A stretch of 64,000 bases of DNA from Bordetella hinzii LMG 13501 (GTDB lineage: Bacteria > Pseudomonadota > Gammaproteobacteria > Burkholderiales > Burkholderiaceae_B). A program made the position numbers and the translations under genes. Of this stretch, positions 44,544-53,293 are shown piece after piece (position 1 is the first letter of the stretch; each line of letters starts with the position of its first letter). The notes under the pieces are model-generated. The model ran no database searches, was not told the DNA's origin, and saw only the letters and a list, made by a program, of their open reading frames with translations. The stretch spans positions 62,001 through 126,000 of the forward strand of contig NZ_LRUJ01000005.1 in assembly GCF_001548475.1 (NCBI RefSeq), in the 5' to 3' direction.

Positions 44544-46607
44544 TTGCTAGGAACCTTTTCCCGCAAGCTTTCGCAGCTCCCCGGATTGACGGCGCTTGTC
44601 GGCGAGCCGGTGGTGCACTTGCGCCGCGCACGGGATATCGAACGCCAGGAGATACGGGCCATCGTCGGTTGGGGCTTACGCCCGACCACCCATAAGCCTC
44701 GCCAGATCGGACAGCGTCGAGGCCTGCCATTCCTCGCCCTGGAAGACGGTTTTTTGCGAGCGTTCGGCACGGGCGCGACCCATCCATCCCTGTCGCTGGT
44801 CGTCGATCGGGACGGCATCTACTATGACGGCACGCGCCCCTCCAGTCTCGAATCCCTGCTTGCTTCCTCGACCGATGTCTTGACCGGTATCGGAGCAGAT
44901 TATCAGCAGGCCCGGGATCTCATCATCCGGCATGGCCTTAGCAAATACAACGCCGCCCCCGACACACTACCGCCTGAACTCGCACGCGCCGGCAAGCGCG
45001 TGCTTGTCATCGACCAGACCCGTGGCGATGCCAGCATCGAATACGGCCTGGCATCGCCAGAAAGCTTCCAGGCCATGGTGGCCCTCGCCCGACGGGAGCA
45101 TCCCGACGCCACGCTGTTCATCAAAACCCACCCCGAAGTCAGCCGAGGGGACAAGATGGGTTATCTGAGCGCCTGGCGCGGCGACGAACGGTGCGTGCTC
45201 TTGCGGCAACCCGTCAACCCCATTCGCCTGCTCGAATCCGTGGACCATGTCTACACGGTAACGTCGCACATGGGGTTCGAGGCCTTGCTGTTGGGTAAAC
45301 CCGTCACCTGCATGGGCCTGCCCTGGTATGCCGGCTGGGGGGTCACGAACGACCAGGTCGCGTGCGCACGCCGGCAGCGGCGGCGCAGCGTGGACGAACT
45401 TTTTGCAGCGGCTTATCTGCACTACACACGGTATCTCGATCCCGAGACCCACGAGCGCGGCAACATCTTCGATGTCATCAAGTGGCTGGCGCGGCAACGG
45501 GCGTTCCACGCGGCCGAACAGGGCCGCAGCATCGCCGTCGGTTTTCGACGTTGGAAAGCCTACAACGTAGCTCCCTTTCTTGCCCTGGATGCCCGGCGCG
45601 CCAAGTTCGTACCGCATGCCAGCGCGGCGGCCCGGCTGCGGCCAGGCGACACGGACCGCCTGATTGTCTGGGGGGCCAATCCTCCTGAGGCAGTCCGCGA
45701 GCTGGCCCGGGCCAGCGGCGCCCGGCTGGCGCTGATGGAAGACGGCTTTATCCGTTCAGTGGGGCTGGGCTCCGACTTCGTGCCTGCCCAGGCGCTGGTA
45801 TTCGATGAGCAAGGCCTCTACTTTGACGCACGGCAGCCGAGCTCGCTCGAGATCTTGTTGAATACGCGCCGGTTCACGCAAGATGATCTCGCACGCGCGC
45901 GGGTGACGCGCGCCCTTATCGTCGACCATCAGCTCACCAAATACAATATTGAACCCACGGAACCGCCTGGCTGGAGGCCTCTGGGGAAACGGGTGGTGCT
46001 GGTCCCCGGCCAAGTCGAAGACGACGCATCTATTCTTTATGGCTGCGGGGAGATTCGCACCAATCTCGCCCTGCTGCAGGCGGTGCGCGCGGCGCGGCCC
46101 AATGCCTTCATTGTCTATAAGCCTCACCCCGACGTTATGGTCCGCAACCGCAAGGGAAGGTTGCATCAGGCCGACGCCTTGCGCTACGCGGATGTCATCG
46201 AAACAAAGGTGTCGATCGTCAACTGCGTCAGCGCCTGCGACGAGGTCCACACAATGACCTCTCTCAGCGGCTTCGAAGGCTTGCTGCGAGGCAAACCTGT
46301 CGTGACCTATGGCGCGCCTTTCTATGCCGGCTGGGGCTTGACGGAAGATCGCCTCATCATCCCGAGGCGCGACCGCTCCTTGACGCTCGATGAGCTCGTT
46401 GCCGGCGCCTTGTTGCACTACCCCACATACTGGGACTGGACGCTGAAAGGGTATACCACCTGTGAAGCCGCATTACGGCACATCATCCGCCAGCGCGACC
46501 TACTGACAACCTCGAACAGATTGAACACCGTGCGCAAAACGTATCTGCAACGCCAATGGCACAAAATGAAGCTCTGGACTCGTGCCGGATTCCTGGTCAA
46601 ACGATGA
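44544..46607 (+). CDS. kpsC: KpsC, dual beta-Kdo transferase for the capsule lipid linker
   Basis: This 687-residue protein has two copies of the KpsC Kdo-transferase domain. Matching segments are EDGFLRAFG with YYDGTRPSSLE and MGFEALLLGKPV...WYAGWGVTND in the first half, and EDGFIRSVGLG with YFDARQPSSLE and SGFEGLLRGKPV...FYAGWGLTED in the second. In E. coli the two domains add alternating beta-Kdo residues to the KpsS-primed lysophosphatidylglycerol. The start appears to be TTG at 44544, eight bases after AGGA; no ATG lies near. The stop overlaps the kpsS start. Confidence 0.95.
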   Translation: MLGTFSRKLSQLPGLTALVGEPVVHLRRARDIERQEIRAIVGWGLRPTTHKPRQIGQRRGLPFLALEDGFLRAFGTGATHPSLSLVVDRDGIYYDGTRPSSLESLLASSTDVLTGIGADYQQARDLIIRHGLSKYNAAPDTLPPELARAGKRVLVIDQTRGDASIEYGLASPESFQAMVALARREHPDATLFIKTHPEVSRGDKMGYLSAWRGDERCVLLRQPVNPIRLLESVDHVYTVTSHMGFEALLLGKPVTCMGLPWYAGWGVTNDQVACARRQRRRSVDELFAAAYLHYTRYLDPETHERGNIFDVIKWLARQRAFHAAEQGRSIAVGFRRWKAYNVAPFLALDARRAKFVPHASAAARLRPGDTDRLIVWGANPPEAVRELARASGARLALMEDGFIRSVGLGSDFVPAQALVFDEQGLYFDARQPSSLEILLNTRRFTQDDLARARVTRALIVDHQLTKYNIEPTEPPGWRPLGKRVVLVPGQVEDDASILYGCGEIRTNLALLQAVRAARPNAFIVYKPHPDVMVRNRKGRLHQADALRYADVIETKVSIVNCVSACDEVHTMTSLSGFEGLLRGKPVVTYGAPFYAGWGLTEDRLIIPRRDRSLTLDELVAGALLHYPTYWDWTLKGYTTCEAALRHIIRQRDLLTTSNRLNTVRKTYLQRQWHKMKLWTRAGFLVKR

Positions 46608-47872
46608 GCCGGCCACAACGCTTCCTTTTCCTCCAGGGGGTGTGCTCCCCATTCTTCCCTCGCCTGGCGCGGGCCCTGCGGGGATTGGGCCATCGCGTGC
46701 GCAAAGTGAATTTCAGCGCGGGCGATCGGGTTTACTGGCGTTGCGGCGAAGCCGTCGCATACCGCGGGCCGATGGCGGACTTGCCCGAGTTCTACGCCAA
46801 GCAGTTCGAACAACACGAAATTTCCGACATTATTCTCTTCGGAGACTGCCGTCCCGTCCACCGTCCTGCCATCGAACTGGCCAGGGAGCGCGGCATTCGC
46901 GTCCATGTGTTCGAAGAAGGCTATTTCCGCCCCTACTGGATAACGCTAGAGCGTGATGGCGTCAACGGCCACTCCCGCCTTCCGCGCAATCCGGATTGGT
47001 ATCACGAAGAAGCCCTTAAAGTGGCCCATGGCCAGAAGGGAGAACCCTTCTCGAATCCCTTCTGGAAACGAGCGGCCTACGACGTCGGGTATAACTTCTG
47101 GGCCGGGCTCAATCCCTTGCTTCATCCAGGCGTGCAGAGCCACGTCCCTTACAACCCCATCACGGAATATCTGGGATACGCACGGAGAGGCCTGCGCCTG
47201 CAGTACACCACCAGGAAGACTCGCCGCATCGAGAACACCCTGATTGCCGAATCGCCCGATTCACCGTTCTTCCTGCTTCCCCTGCAGCTGAACACCGATG
47301 CGCAGATCGTGCATCACTCGCCGTTCGCCAGCATGCTGGACGCCATGATCGAGACCATGCGTTCGTTTTCCGCGCATGCTCCAGCGAATACCCGCCTGGC
47401 CATCAAGATCCACCCACTTGATCCTGGGCTCGTCCCCTACGAACGTCTTGTCGCTGAACAGGCGGTCCTTCTGGGGATATCCGATCGCGTCTTCTATCTG
47501 GAAAGCGGCAACCTGCCTGCGCTCTTGAGCGCCACTCAGGGAGTCGTAACCGTCAACAGCACCGTGGGCGCTTCATCGCTGATTCATAACAGGCCGACAA
47601 AGCCGCTGGGTAAAGCACTGTACGATTTGCCCGGCCTCACCTTCCAGGGCAGCCTCGATCAATTCTGGACAAAAGGTAGCAGGCCGAATGGCCGATTGAT
47701 GAAAGATTTCCGCAGCGTAGTCATCGCGCATACACAGATCAATGGTGGATTCTATTCCAGCCACGGGATCGATATCGCCGTCGCCAGGGCTGTTGAACGC
47801 CTGGCCCAGCATGACGACCCCGTACGCGACCATTTCCCCACTCGACTCGCACTCCGGCAAGAAGTGCACTAA
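46604..47872 (+). CDS. kpsS: KpsS, capsule lipid-linker Kdo transferase
   Basis: This 422-residue protein has the family start FLFLQGVCSPFFPRLARALRGLGH, then FSAGDRVYWRCGEAVAYRG, HVFEEGYFRPYWITLERDGVN and NSTVGASSLIHNRPTKPLGKALYD. KpsS adds the first Kdo to the phosphatidylglycerol acceptor at the inner face of the inner membrane. It overlaps kpsC by 4 bp. It is the last core export-lipid gene of the plus arm; the AT-richer region begins right after it. Confidence 0.95.
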   Translation: MSRPQRFLFLQGVCSPFFPRLARALRGLGHRVRKVNFSAGDRVYWRCGEAVAYRGPMADLPEFYAKQFEQHEISDIILFGDCRPVHRPAIELARERGIRVHVFEEGYFRPYWITLERDGVNGHSRLPRNPDWYHEEALKVAHGQKGEPFSNPFWKRAAYDVGYNFWAGLNPLLHPGVQSHVPYNPITEYLGYARRGLRLQYTTRKTRRIENTLIAESPDSPFFLLPLQLNTDAQIVHHSPFASMLDAMIETMRSFSAHAPANTRLAIKIHPLDPGLVPYERLVAEQAVLLGISDRVFYLESGNLPALLSATQGVVTVNSTVGASSLIHNRPTKPLGKALYDLPGLTFQGSLDQFWTKGSRPNGRLMKDFRSVVIAHTQINGGFYSSHGIDIAVARAVERLAQHDDPVRDHFPTRLALRQEVH

Positions 47873-48159
47873 CTGTTAGACCGCGGACAACGCCTTTCCG
47901 CCAAAGGACATAGCCAGTCTTTCCGAGGCTCCGCTCCTGCATGCTACCCAACACACGTCAAGCGTTCCCGTCGATGCTGGCCCTCCTTCTTTTCCGGGCC
48001 AAATAGAGACGACCCGAAAAGGTAGGAGTTTCACGGAATGAAAAATACATCTTGACATGCTAGTCTGGGCCGCCGACACGTCGTAAAGTGGCTCGCGCGT
48101 GTGTCAGGCAAAAGCCCCCTTGCGGCGGAATTTCAACAAGTAAAAAAAGGCCATCCAGC

Positions 48160-49161
48160 ATGACCGACAACTCGTTGATCAATCATAATGCCCCAGGACC
48201 GACGTTGGCGGAAATGTTGGAAATGGTAGGAGATGAGTCGGCAAAGGAAGTCTATTCCCGCCACTACACTGACAAACAGGCGCTTAACCGCATTGTGCTA
48301 GGTTCAGTGTACGCCAATAAGCGCCGGCACTTGCTAGATGATTTTTATGATCGTATTTATTTAGAGCATTATGATCATAAGACATTAGCACGGCGGCCCT
48401 TCATCAACTTTGGACCAGGCGATTTTCGCCATAAATATTGGTCTACCGCCGATAAAATCTATGCCGGGCAAGGTGGACAGATGTGGTCAGAGACGAGAGG
48501 GAAAACGTTTCGCGAGGCCATAGACTACCGCTGGGACATGTATGATCGCCGTCCATTAGAAATCGACGATGGAAGCCTGCTGATCGCCTATGCCAGCCAT
48601 ATTGTAGAACACGCTTACGACGAGGATAATGATTTCTTCTTTAGAGATGTCTATCGGCTACTTGCTAAAGGCGGCATATTCCGAATAACAGCTCCGAACA
48701 TTGACTTGGGGTTACAAGCGGCAAAGCGCAAGGACTACAGTTACTACGGATATAGCCAGTATCTCAAGGGAGGCTCTCGTCTAACCGAGGTCCTGGGCAA
48801 AGCTGATCAACGATTACCTATAGAATATTTCGTTATCGATCAAGTATCTCTATTAATACGCCCGGAAAATAGCGTACACCTTTCACCCGATGAATGCCGC
48901 AGTTTTTTGTGGTCGAGCCCAAACGTCTACGAAACCTTAGATCGAGCTTCGATCTTGTCAGACCGCTCACTCAACGAGTCGATCGGCGCTCATGTCAATT
49001 GGTTCAATGTCTCAAAAATATGCCGGATGCTCAGCACGGCAGGGTTTAGCACCGTCATCCCCTCTGCTTATGGGCAAAGCATTTCGCCCGTACTGAGAGA
49101 CACCCGCTATTTTGACAAAACAAGCCCTGCCATGAGCTGGTACGTCGACGCAGTCAAATAA
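48160..49161 (+). CDS. SAM-dependent methyltransferase-like protein
   Basis: This 333-residue protein has class I methyltransferase features: FINFGPGDFRHKYW as a divergent motif I, then LIAYASHIVEHAYDEDNDFFFRDVYRLLAKGGIFRITAPNIDL, a typical motif IV-VI segment. The C-terminal half (YYGYSQYLKGGSRLTEVLG onward) is specific to it and may bind the sugar substrate. Base composition is AT-richer than the kps genes to the left. AAGG precedes the ATG at 48160. It is preceded by a 287-bp gap with no gene and ends 11 bp before the convergent manC. A role in O-methylating the capsule is inferred. Confidence 0.75.
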   Translation: MTDNSLINHNAPGPTLAEMLEMVGDESAKEVYSRHYTDKQALNRIVLGSVYANKRRHLLDDFYDRIYLEHYDHKTLARRPFINFGPGDFRHKYWSTADKIYAGQGGQMWSETRGKTFREAIDYRWDMYDRRPLEIDDGSLLIAYASHIVEHAYDEDNDFFFRDVYRLLAKGGIFRITAPNIDLGLQAAKRKDYSYYGYSQYLKGGSRLTEVLGKADQRLPIEYFVIDQVSLLIRPENSVHLSPDECRSFLWSSPNVYETLDRASILSDRSLNESIGAHVNWFNVSKICRMLSTAGFSTVIPSAYGQSISPVLRDTRYFDKTSPAMSWYVDAVK

Positions 49162-49172
49162 TCAGTTGCCGT

Positions 49173-50618
49173 TCAACTACGGCCGTACCTATCTTCGAGC
49201 CGAACAATATCGTCCTCTCCCAGATAAGCACCAGACTGCACCTCGATGAGCTCCAGAGGAATCACTCCGGGATTCTCAAGTGCATGTATCTGGCCAATGG
49301 GAATATACGTAGACTCATTTTCCGTCAAGATACAAGTCCTGTCGCCATTGGTGATCTTGGCTGTTCCACTTACCACAATCCAGTGTTCGGCGCGATGATG
49401 GTGCATTTGAACCGATAATTTTGCACCTGGCTTCACAGTGATTCGTTTAACCTGATAGCGTCTCCCGGCATCGACACAGTCGTAGACTCCCCAAGGGCGA
49501 TAGGTTTCCCGATGCTCCTGGTGCTCCCGGCGCCCCGCCGCCTTGATTTTCTCAACAATCGCCTTCACGTGCTGGACTTTCGACCGATCGGCTACCAGCA
49601 CGGCATCCTTCGTTTCCACCACCACGATATCATTGACGCCTAATAGCGACACAAGACGACTGGACGCCCACACATAAGAATTTTCGCTGTCGACAATCGC
49701 GACATCACCGTGGACGACGTTACCCAATTCATCCCGATCCTGGTTTTCCCACAATGAAGACCAGGAACCGAGATCACTCCAACCACAGCTCATCGGAACT
49801 ACCGCCGCAGCCGTGGTCTTTTCCATGACGGCATAATCAATCGAATCTGAAGGACAGCTGGAAAAAGCCTGTTCATCGATACGAATAAACTCAAGATCAC
49901 GTCTGCTTCCTGCCATTGCGGCACGACAAGAGCGAACGATTTCTGGAGAAAATTTATCCAGCTCCTCCAGATAATGGCCGGCGCCAAACATGAACATTCC
50001 GCTGTTCCATAAAAATCGCCCTGTTTCAAGATAATGTTGGGCCGTCTCCAGGTCCGGTTTCTCTACGAAGCGATCCACCTTGAATCCGCCTGACTGTCCG
50101 ATCAAACATCCAATTTCTATATATCCATAGCCCGTTTCCGGCGCGGTCGGCACAATCCCATAGGTGACCAGATGGCCGTCTAGAGCAAGGGGAAGCGCGG
50201 TCTCGATAGTTCGATGGAAGGAACAGGTGTCCCCGATCAGATGGTCTGCGGCAAGCACCAGCAATATCGGGTCATCGCCATCGCCTGCTTCGACAGCCTT
50301 GGCCTGTGCGTATAATGCCGCCAGCGCCACCGCGGGCGCAGTATTTCGACCTACCGGCTCAAGCAAGAGTGACACATTGCCACGCCCATGTAGCCGCAGT
50401 TGCTCTGCAGCGAGAAAACGGTGGTCTTCGTTGCAGATTACGAGAGGATCCGCCACTCGCGCCTGCGGGAGCAAGCCGTCCAAACGGTCCAGTGCGGACT
50501 GAAGCAATGTCCGTCCCTCGCTTCCCAGCGGCAGGAACTGTTTAGGATATTTGGTTCGCGATAGAGGCCACAAACGAGTCCCCGAACCACCTGCCATAAT
50601 AATGGGCTGAATCTGCAT
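49173..50618 (-). CDS. manC: Mannose-1-phosphate guanylyltransferase / mannose-6-phosphate isomerase
   Basis: This 481-residue bifunctional enzyme has an N-terminal nucleotidyltransferase with [22 protein letters not shown] and [30 protein letters not shown]-terminal cupin isomerase shows [21 protein letters not shown] and [18 protein letters not shown]. It makes GDP-mannose from fructose-6-phosphate-derived mannose phosphates; the phosphomannomutase needed between the two steps is not in the window. It is the last gene of the minus capsule arm, 23 bp after gmm. Confidence 0.96.
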   Translation of the reverse strand: MQIQPIIMAGGSGTRLWPLSRTKYPKQFLPLGSEGRTLLQSALDRLDGLLPQARVADPLVICNEDHRFLAAEQLRLHGRGNVSLLLEPVGRNTAPAVALAALYAQAKAVEAGDGDDPILLVLAADHLIGDTCSFHRTIETALPLALDGHLVTYGIVPTAPETGYGYIEIGCLIGQSGGFKVDRFVEKPDLETAQHYLETGRFLWNSGMFMFGAGHYLEELDKFSPEIVRSCRAAMAGSRRDLEFIRIDEQAFSSCPSDSIDYAVMEKTTAAAVVPMSCGWSDLGSWSSLWENQDRDELGNVVHGDVAIVDSENSYVWASSRLVSLLGVNDIVVVETKDAVLVADRSKVQHVKAIVEKIKAAGRREHQEHRETYRPWGVYDCVDAGRRYQVKRITVKPGAKLSVQMHHHRAEHWIVVSGTAKITNGDRTCILTENESTYIPIGQIHALENPGVIPLELIEVQSGAYLGEDDIVRLEDRYGRS

Positions 50619-50641
50619 CTCTTGTATCGTTTATAGGCTTG

Positions 50642-51103
50642 TCAAAGGCCTTCTAGATATGCCTTGGTATATGGATGAACCGTAGGATCAGCTTTCGCCA
50701 TGTCCACCGGCCACCACATTAAACTACTGTGCTGACTGTCGGAGGCAATTTGATCAATCCCATTGCTTAGCCTCAAGGAGTATGCCAGGGCTACGTAGTG
50801 AGTCCCCGAATCCCTGTCCCCGAAAGTATTATCGTCATAGAAGTGCTCGAACACTCCAAGAAATCGGGCGTCCTTCATGTCACCTACGGCATTGACCTCG
50901 TCTCGCACTAAGCGAGTAAAAGTTTCAGCGAGCCTCTCCCCTTTCCGCACTCGTCCACCAGGTACAAACCAAGAACCCAGCGCCGGGCGATTCCGCCGAC
51001 GACCCAACAGTACATCGCCTATTGAATTTTGAATTAAAAGGTCGATGGAAACGAGTGGTGTCAGAGCCAATACCTGCCGGAAACCTTTATCATCGATCCA
51101 CAT
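50642..51103 (-). CDS. gmm: GDP-mannose mannosyl hydrolase (Nudix)
   Basis: This 153-residue protein is a GDPMH-type Nudix enzyme. The modified Nudix box PGGRVRKGERLAETFTRLVRDE lacks the final Glu pattern of ordinary Nudix boxes, as in GDPMH. It shows SWFVPGG, then FEHFYDDNTFGDRDSGTHYVALAY. It splits GDP-mannose, and GDP-glucose in some species, to balance sugar nucleotide levels; colanic acid clusters have the same gene beside gmd and fcl. It lies 20 bp after fcl. Confidence 0.92.
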   Translation of the reverse strand: MWIDDKGFRQVLALTPLVSIDLLIQNSIGDVLLGRRRNRPALGSWFVPGGRVRKGERLAETFTRLVRDEVNAVGDMKDARFLGVFEHFYDDNTFGDRDSGTHYVALAYSLRLSNGIDQIASDSQHSSLMWWPVDMAKADPTVHPYTKAYLEGL

Positions 51104-51123
51104 GGCCTTGCCTCAACATAATC

Positions 51124-52098
51124 TCATGTCGAGCGAGCGTCTGAAACATTGGCCAAGTACCACTCGTATGTGCTGGCCAGACCCTGTTCCAGCTTGATCG
51201 AAGCACTCCATCCCAATGCCCGAAGTTTGCTGACATCCAGAAGCTTTCTAGGAGTTCCGTCCGGTTTCGAAGCATCGAAACTAACATCTCCCTTGAAACC
51301 AACAACGTCGGCCATGGCCATCGCAAGCTCGCGGATAGTGCAATCCACGCCAGTCCCGACATTAATATGACTCAGCATGGGTTCTATTTTCGAACTTAGT
51401 ACGGCACGGCTAAGTTGCCGCACATGGACGCACGCGGCAGCCATATCGTCAACATGGAGAAACTCGCGCTGTGGTGTTCCGCTTCCCCAGACTACCACCT
51501 CCGGACAATCGTCGAGCTTGGCCTCATGGAAACGGCGCATCAACGCCGGTATCACATGACTATTCTGCGGATGAAAGTTATCGTTGGGCCCATAAAGATT
51601 AGTGGGCATCACGCTACGATAGTCTCTTCCATACTGCCGGTTATAGCTTTCACATAGTTTTATACCAGCAATCTTTGCAATGGCGTAAGGCTCGTTGGTG
51701 GGTTCAAGAGCACCCGTTAACAGAGACTCCTCCCGAATCGGCTGTTCTGCGTGCCTAGGATATATGCATGAAGATCCCAAAAAAAGCAGCTCATCCACAT
51801 CCGCCAAATGAGCAGCGTGTATCACATTCGATTGAATTAACAAATTCTCGTAGATGAAATCGGCAGGATAGGTATTATTGGCCAATATTCCACCGACTTT
51901 GGCAGCAGCCAAATAGACTTGGTCGGGACGGACCTCCTTGACGTAACGTTGAACTGCATGCTGGTCGCGTAAATCGAGGTCCCCGCGATCGACCGTCAAA
52001 ATTTCGACACCGTCTTGTTTCTGTAGCTGACGGACAATAGCTGATCCCACCATGCCGCGGTGACCCGCCACCCAAATACGCTTGGTTGCTGTAGCCAT
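51124..52098 (-). CDS. fcl: GDP-L-fucose synthase
   Basis: This 324-residue short-chain dehydrogenase has [15 protein letters not shown] at the N-terminus, the active-site segment [39 protein letters not shown] with catalytic Tyr and Lys, and [16 protein letters not shown] at the C-terminus. It epimerises and reduces GDP-4-keto-6-deoxymannose to GDP-L-fucose with NADPH. It starts 2 bp after the gmd stop. Confidence 0.96.
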   Translation of the reverse strand: MATATKRIWVAGHRGMVGSAIVRQLQKQDGVEILTVDRGDLDLRDQHAVQRYVKEVRPDQVYLAAAKVGGILANNTYPADFIYENLLIQSNVIHAAHLADVDELLFLGSSCIYPRHAEQPIREESLLTGALEPTNEPYAIAKIAGIKLCESYNRQYGRDYRSVMPTNLYGPNDNFHPQNSHVIPALMRRFHEAKLDDCPEVVVWGSGTPQREFLHVDDMAAACVHVRQLSRAVLSSKIEPMLSHINVGTGVDCTIRELAMAMADVVGFKGDVSFDASKPDGTPRKLLDVSKLRALGWSASIKLEQGLASTYEWYLANVSDARST

Positions 52099-52100
52099 TT

Positions 52101-53222
52101 TTAGCGCTCTACCGAAACTGCGACATCATGACCATGTGCCCTGAGCAAGGCATGCCGCTTTGCCACGCGCAGATCTTCCGCAACCATCTCAGCGCACATT
52201 TCTTGCACTGTAATGTGCGGTTCCCAACCCAAAATCGATTTCGCCAAGGACGGATCTCCGAGCAAAGTCTCGACTTCCGTTGGCCGGAAATAGCGAGGGT
52301 CAATTACAACTACCACATCGCCCACTTTCACAGCGGGCGCGTTTTCACCACGGACCGCACTGACTATTCCTCGCTCGTTCAGCCCGCTGCCCTCGAATTC
52401 AAGCGTGATGCCCAACTCGGCTGCCGCCCAGGTAATGAATTGGCGAACACTGTGCTGAACCCCCGTCGCAACAACGAAATCCCTGGCGGTTTCCTGCTGC
52501 AACATCATCCACTGCATGCGTACATAATCTTTGGCATGGCCCCAGTCGCGAAGGGCATCCAGGTTACCCATATAGAGGCAGCGCTCCAGCCCTTGGGCTA
52601 TATTAGCCAAGCCACGAGTAATTTTTCTTGTCACAAAAGTCTCTCCGCGCCGCGGCGACTCATGGTTGAACAAGATACCGTTGCAAGCATACATGCCGTA
52701 GGCTTCTCGATAGTTCACGGTGATCCAGTAGGCATACAGTTTGGCCGCAGCATAGGGACTACGGGGGTAAAAGGGGGTTGTTTCTTTTTGCGGGATCTCC
52801 TGCACTAGCCCGTACAACTCGGATGTTGACGCTTGATAAAAACGAGTTGTTTTCTCGAGCCCTAGAAACCGGATCGCCTCAAGCAGTCTCAGGGTGCCCA
52901 ACGCATCAACGTCAGCCGTATACTCGGGGGACTCGAAGCTTACGGCGACGTGACTCTGAGCCCCCAAGTTATATACCTCGTGAGGCTCGACCTCGGCAAT
53001 TATTCTCGTCAAGTTTGACGAATCAGTTAGATCGCCATAATGAAGCCTTAAACTGGCTTTCCCACTATGTTGATCTTCATAGATGTGGTCAATCCGATGT
53101 GTATTAAAGGACGAAGCTCTCCGTTTGATCCCGTGAACCTCGTAGCCTCGTTCGAGCAAAAACTCCGCCAAGTAGGAGCCGTCTTGACCGGTCACTCCGG
53201 TAATTAAAGCCTTTTTACGCAT
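52101..53222 (-). CDS. gmd: GDP-mannose 4,6-dehydratase
   Basis: This 373-residue enzyme has [25 protein letters not shown] with the NADP-binding glycines, then [19 protein letters not shown] and [26 protein letters not shown] with the Ser/Glu/Tyr/Lys active-site set. It converts GDP-mannose to GDP-4-keto-6-deoxymannose, the branch point to fucose, rhamnose, perosamine or colitose. With fcl next to it, fucose is the likely product. It lies 71 bp downstream of the fusion glycosyltransferase gene. Confidence 0.96.
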   Translation of the reverse strand: MRKKALITGVTGQDGSYLAEFLLERGYEVHGIKRRASSFNTHRIDHIYEDQHSGKASLRLHYGDLTDSSNLTRIIAEVEPHEVYNLGAQSHVAVSFESPEYTADVDALGTLRLLEAIRFLGLEKTTRFYQASTSELYGLVQEIPQKETTPFYPRSPYAAAKLYAYWITVNYREAYGMYACNGILFNHESPRRGETFVTRKITRGLANIAQGLERCLYMGNLDALRDWGHAKDYVRMQWMMLQQETARDFVVATGVQHSVRQFITWAAAELGITLEFEGSGLNERGIVSAVRGENAPAVKVGDVVVVIDPRYFRPTEVETLLGDPSLAKSILGWEPHITVQEMCAEMVAEDLRVAKRHALLRAHGHDVAVSVER

Positions 53223-53293
53223 AGAACACCAACACGAAATGAATTTGGACAGGTGAAGTTCACCTGGACGTATAGGTCAAAGCAACCTGGGCA

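Noticed and set aside
48053-48085. Promoter before the methyltransferase gene (TTGACA at 48053)
   Set aside because: The -35 match is good but no acceptable -10 lies at the right distance.
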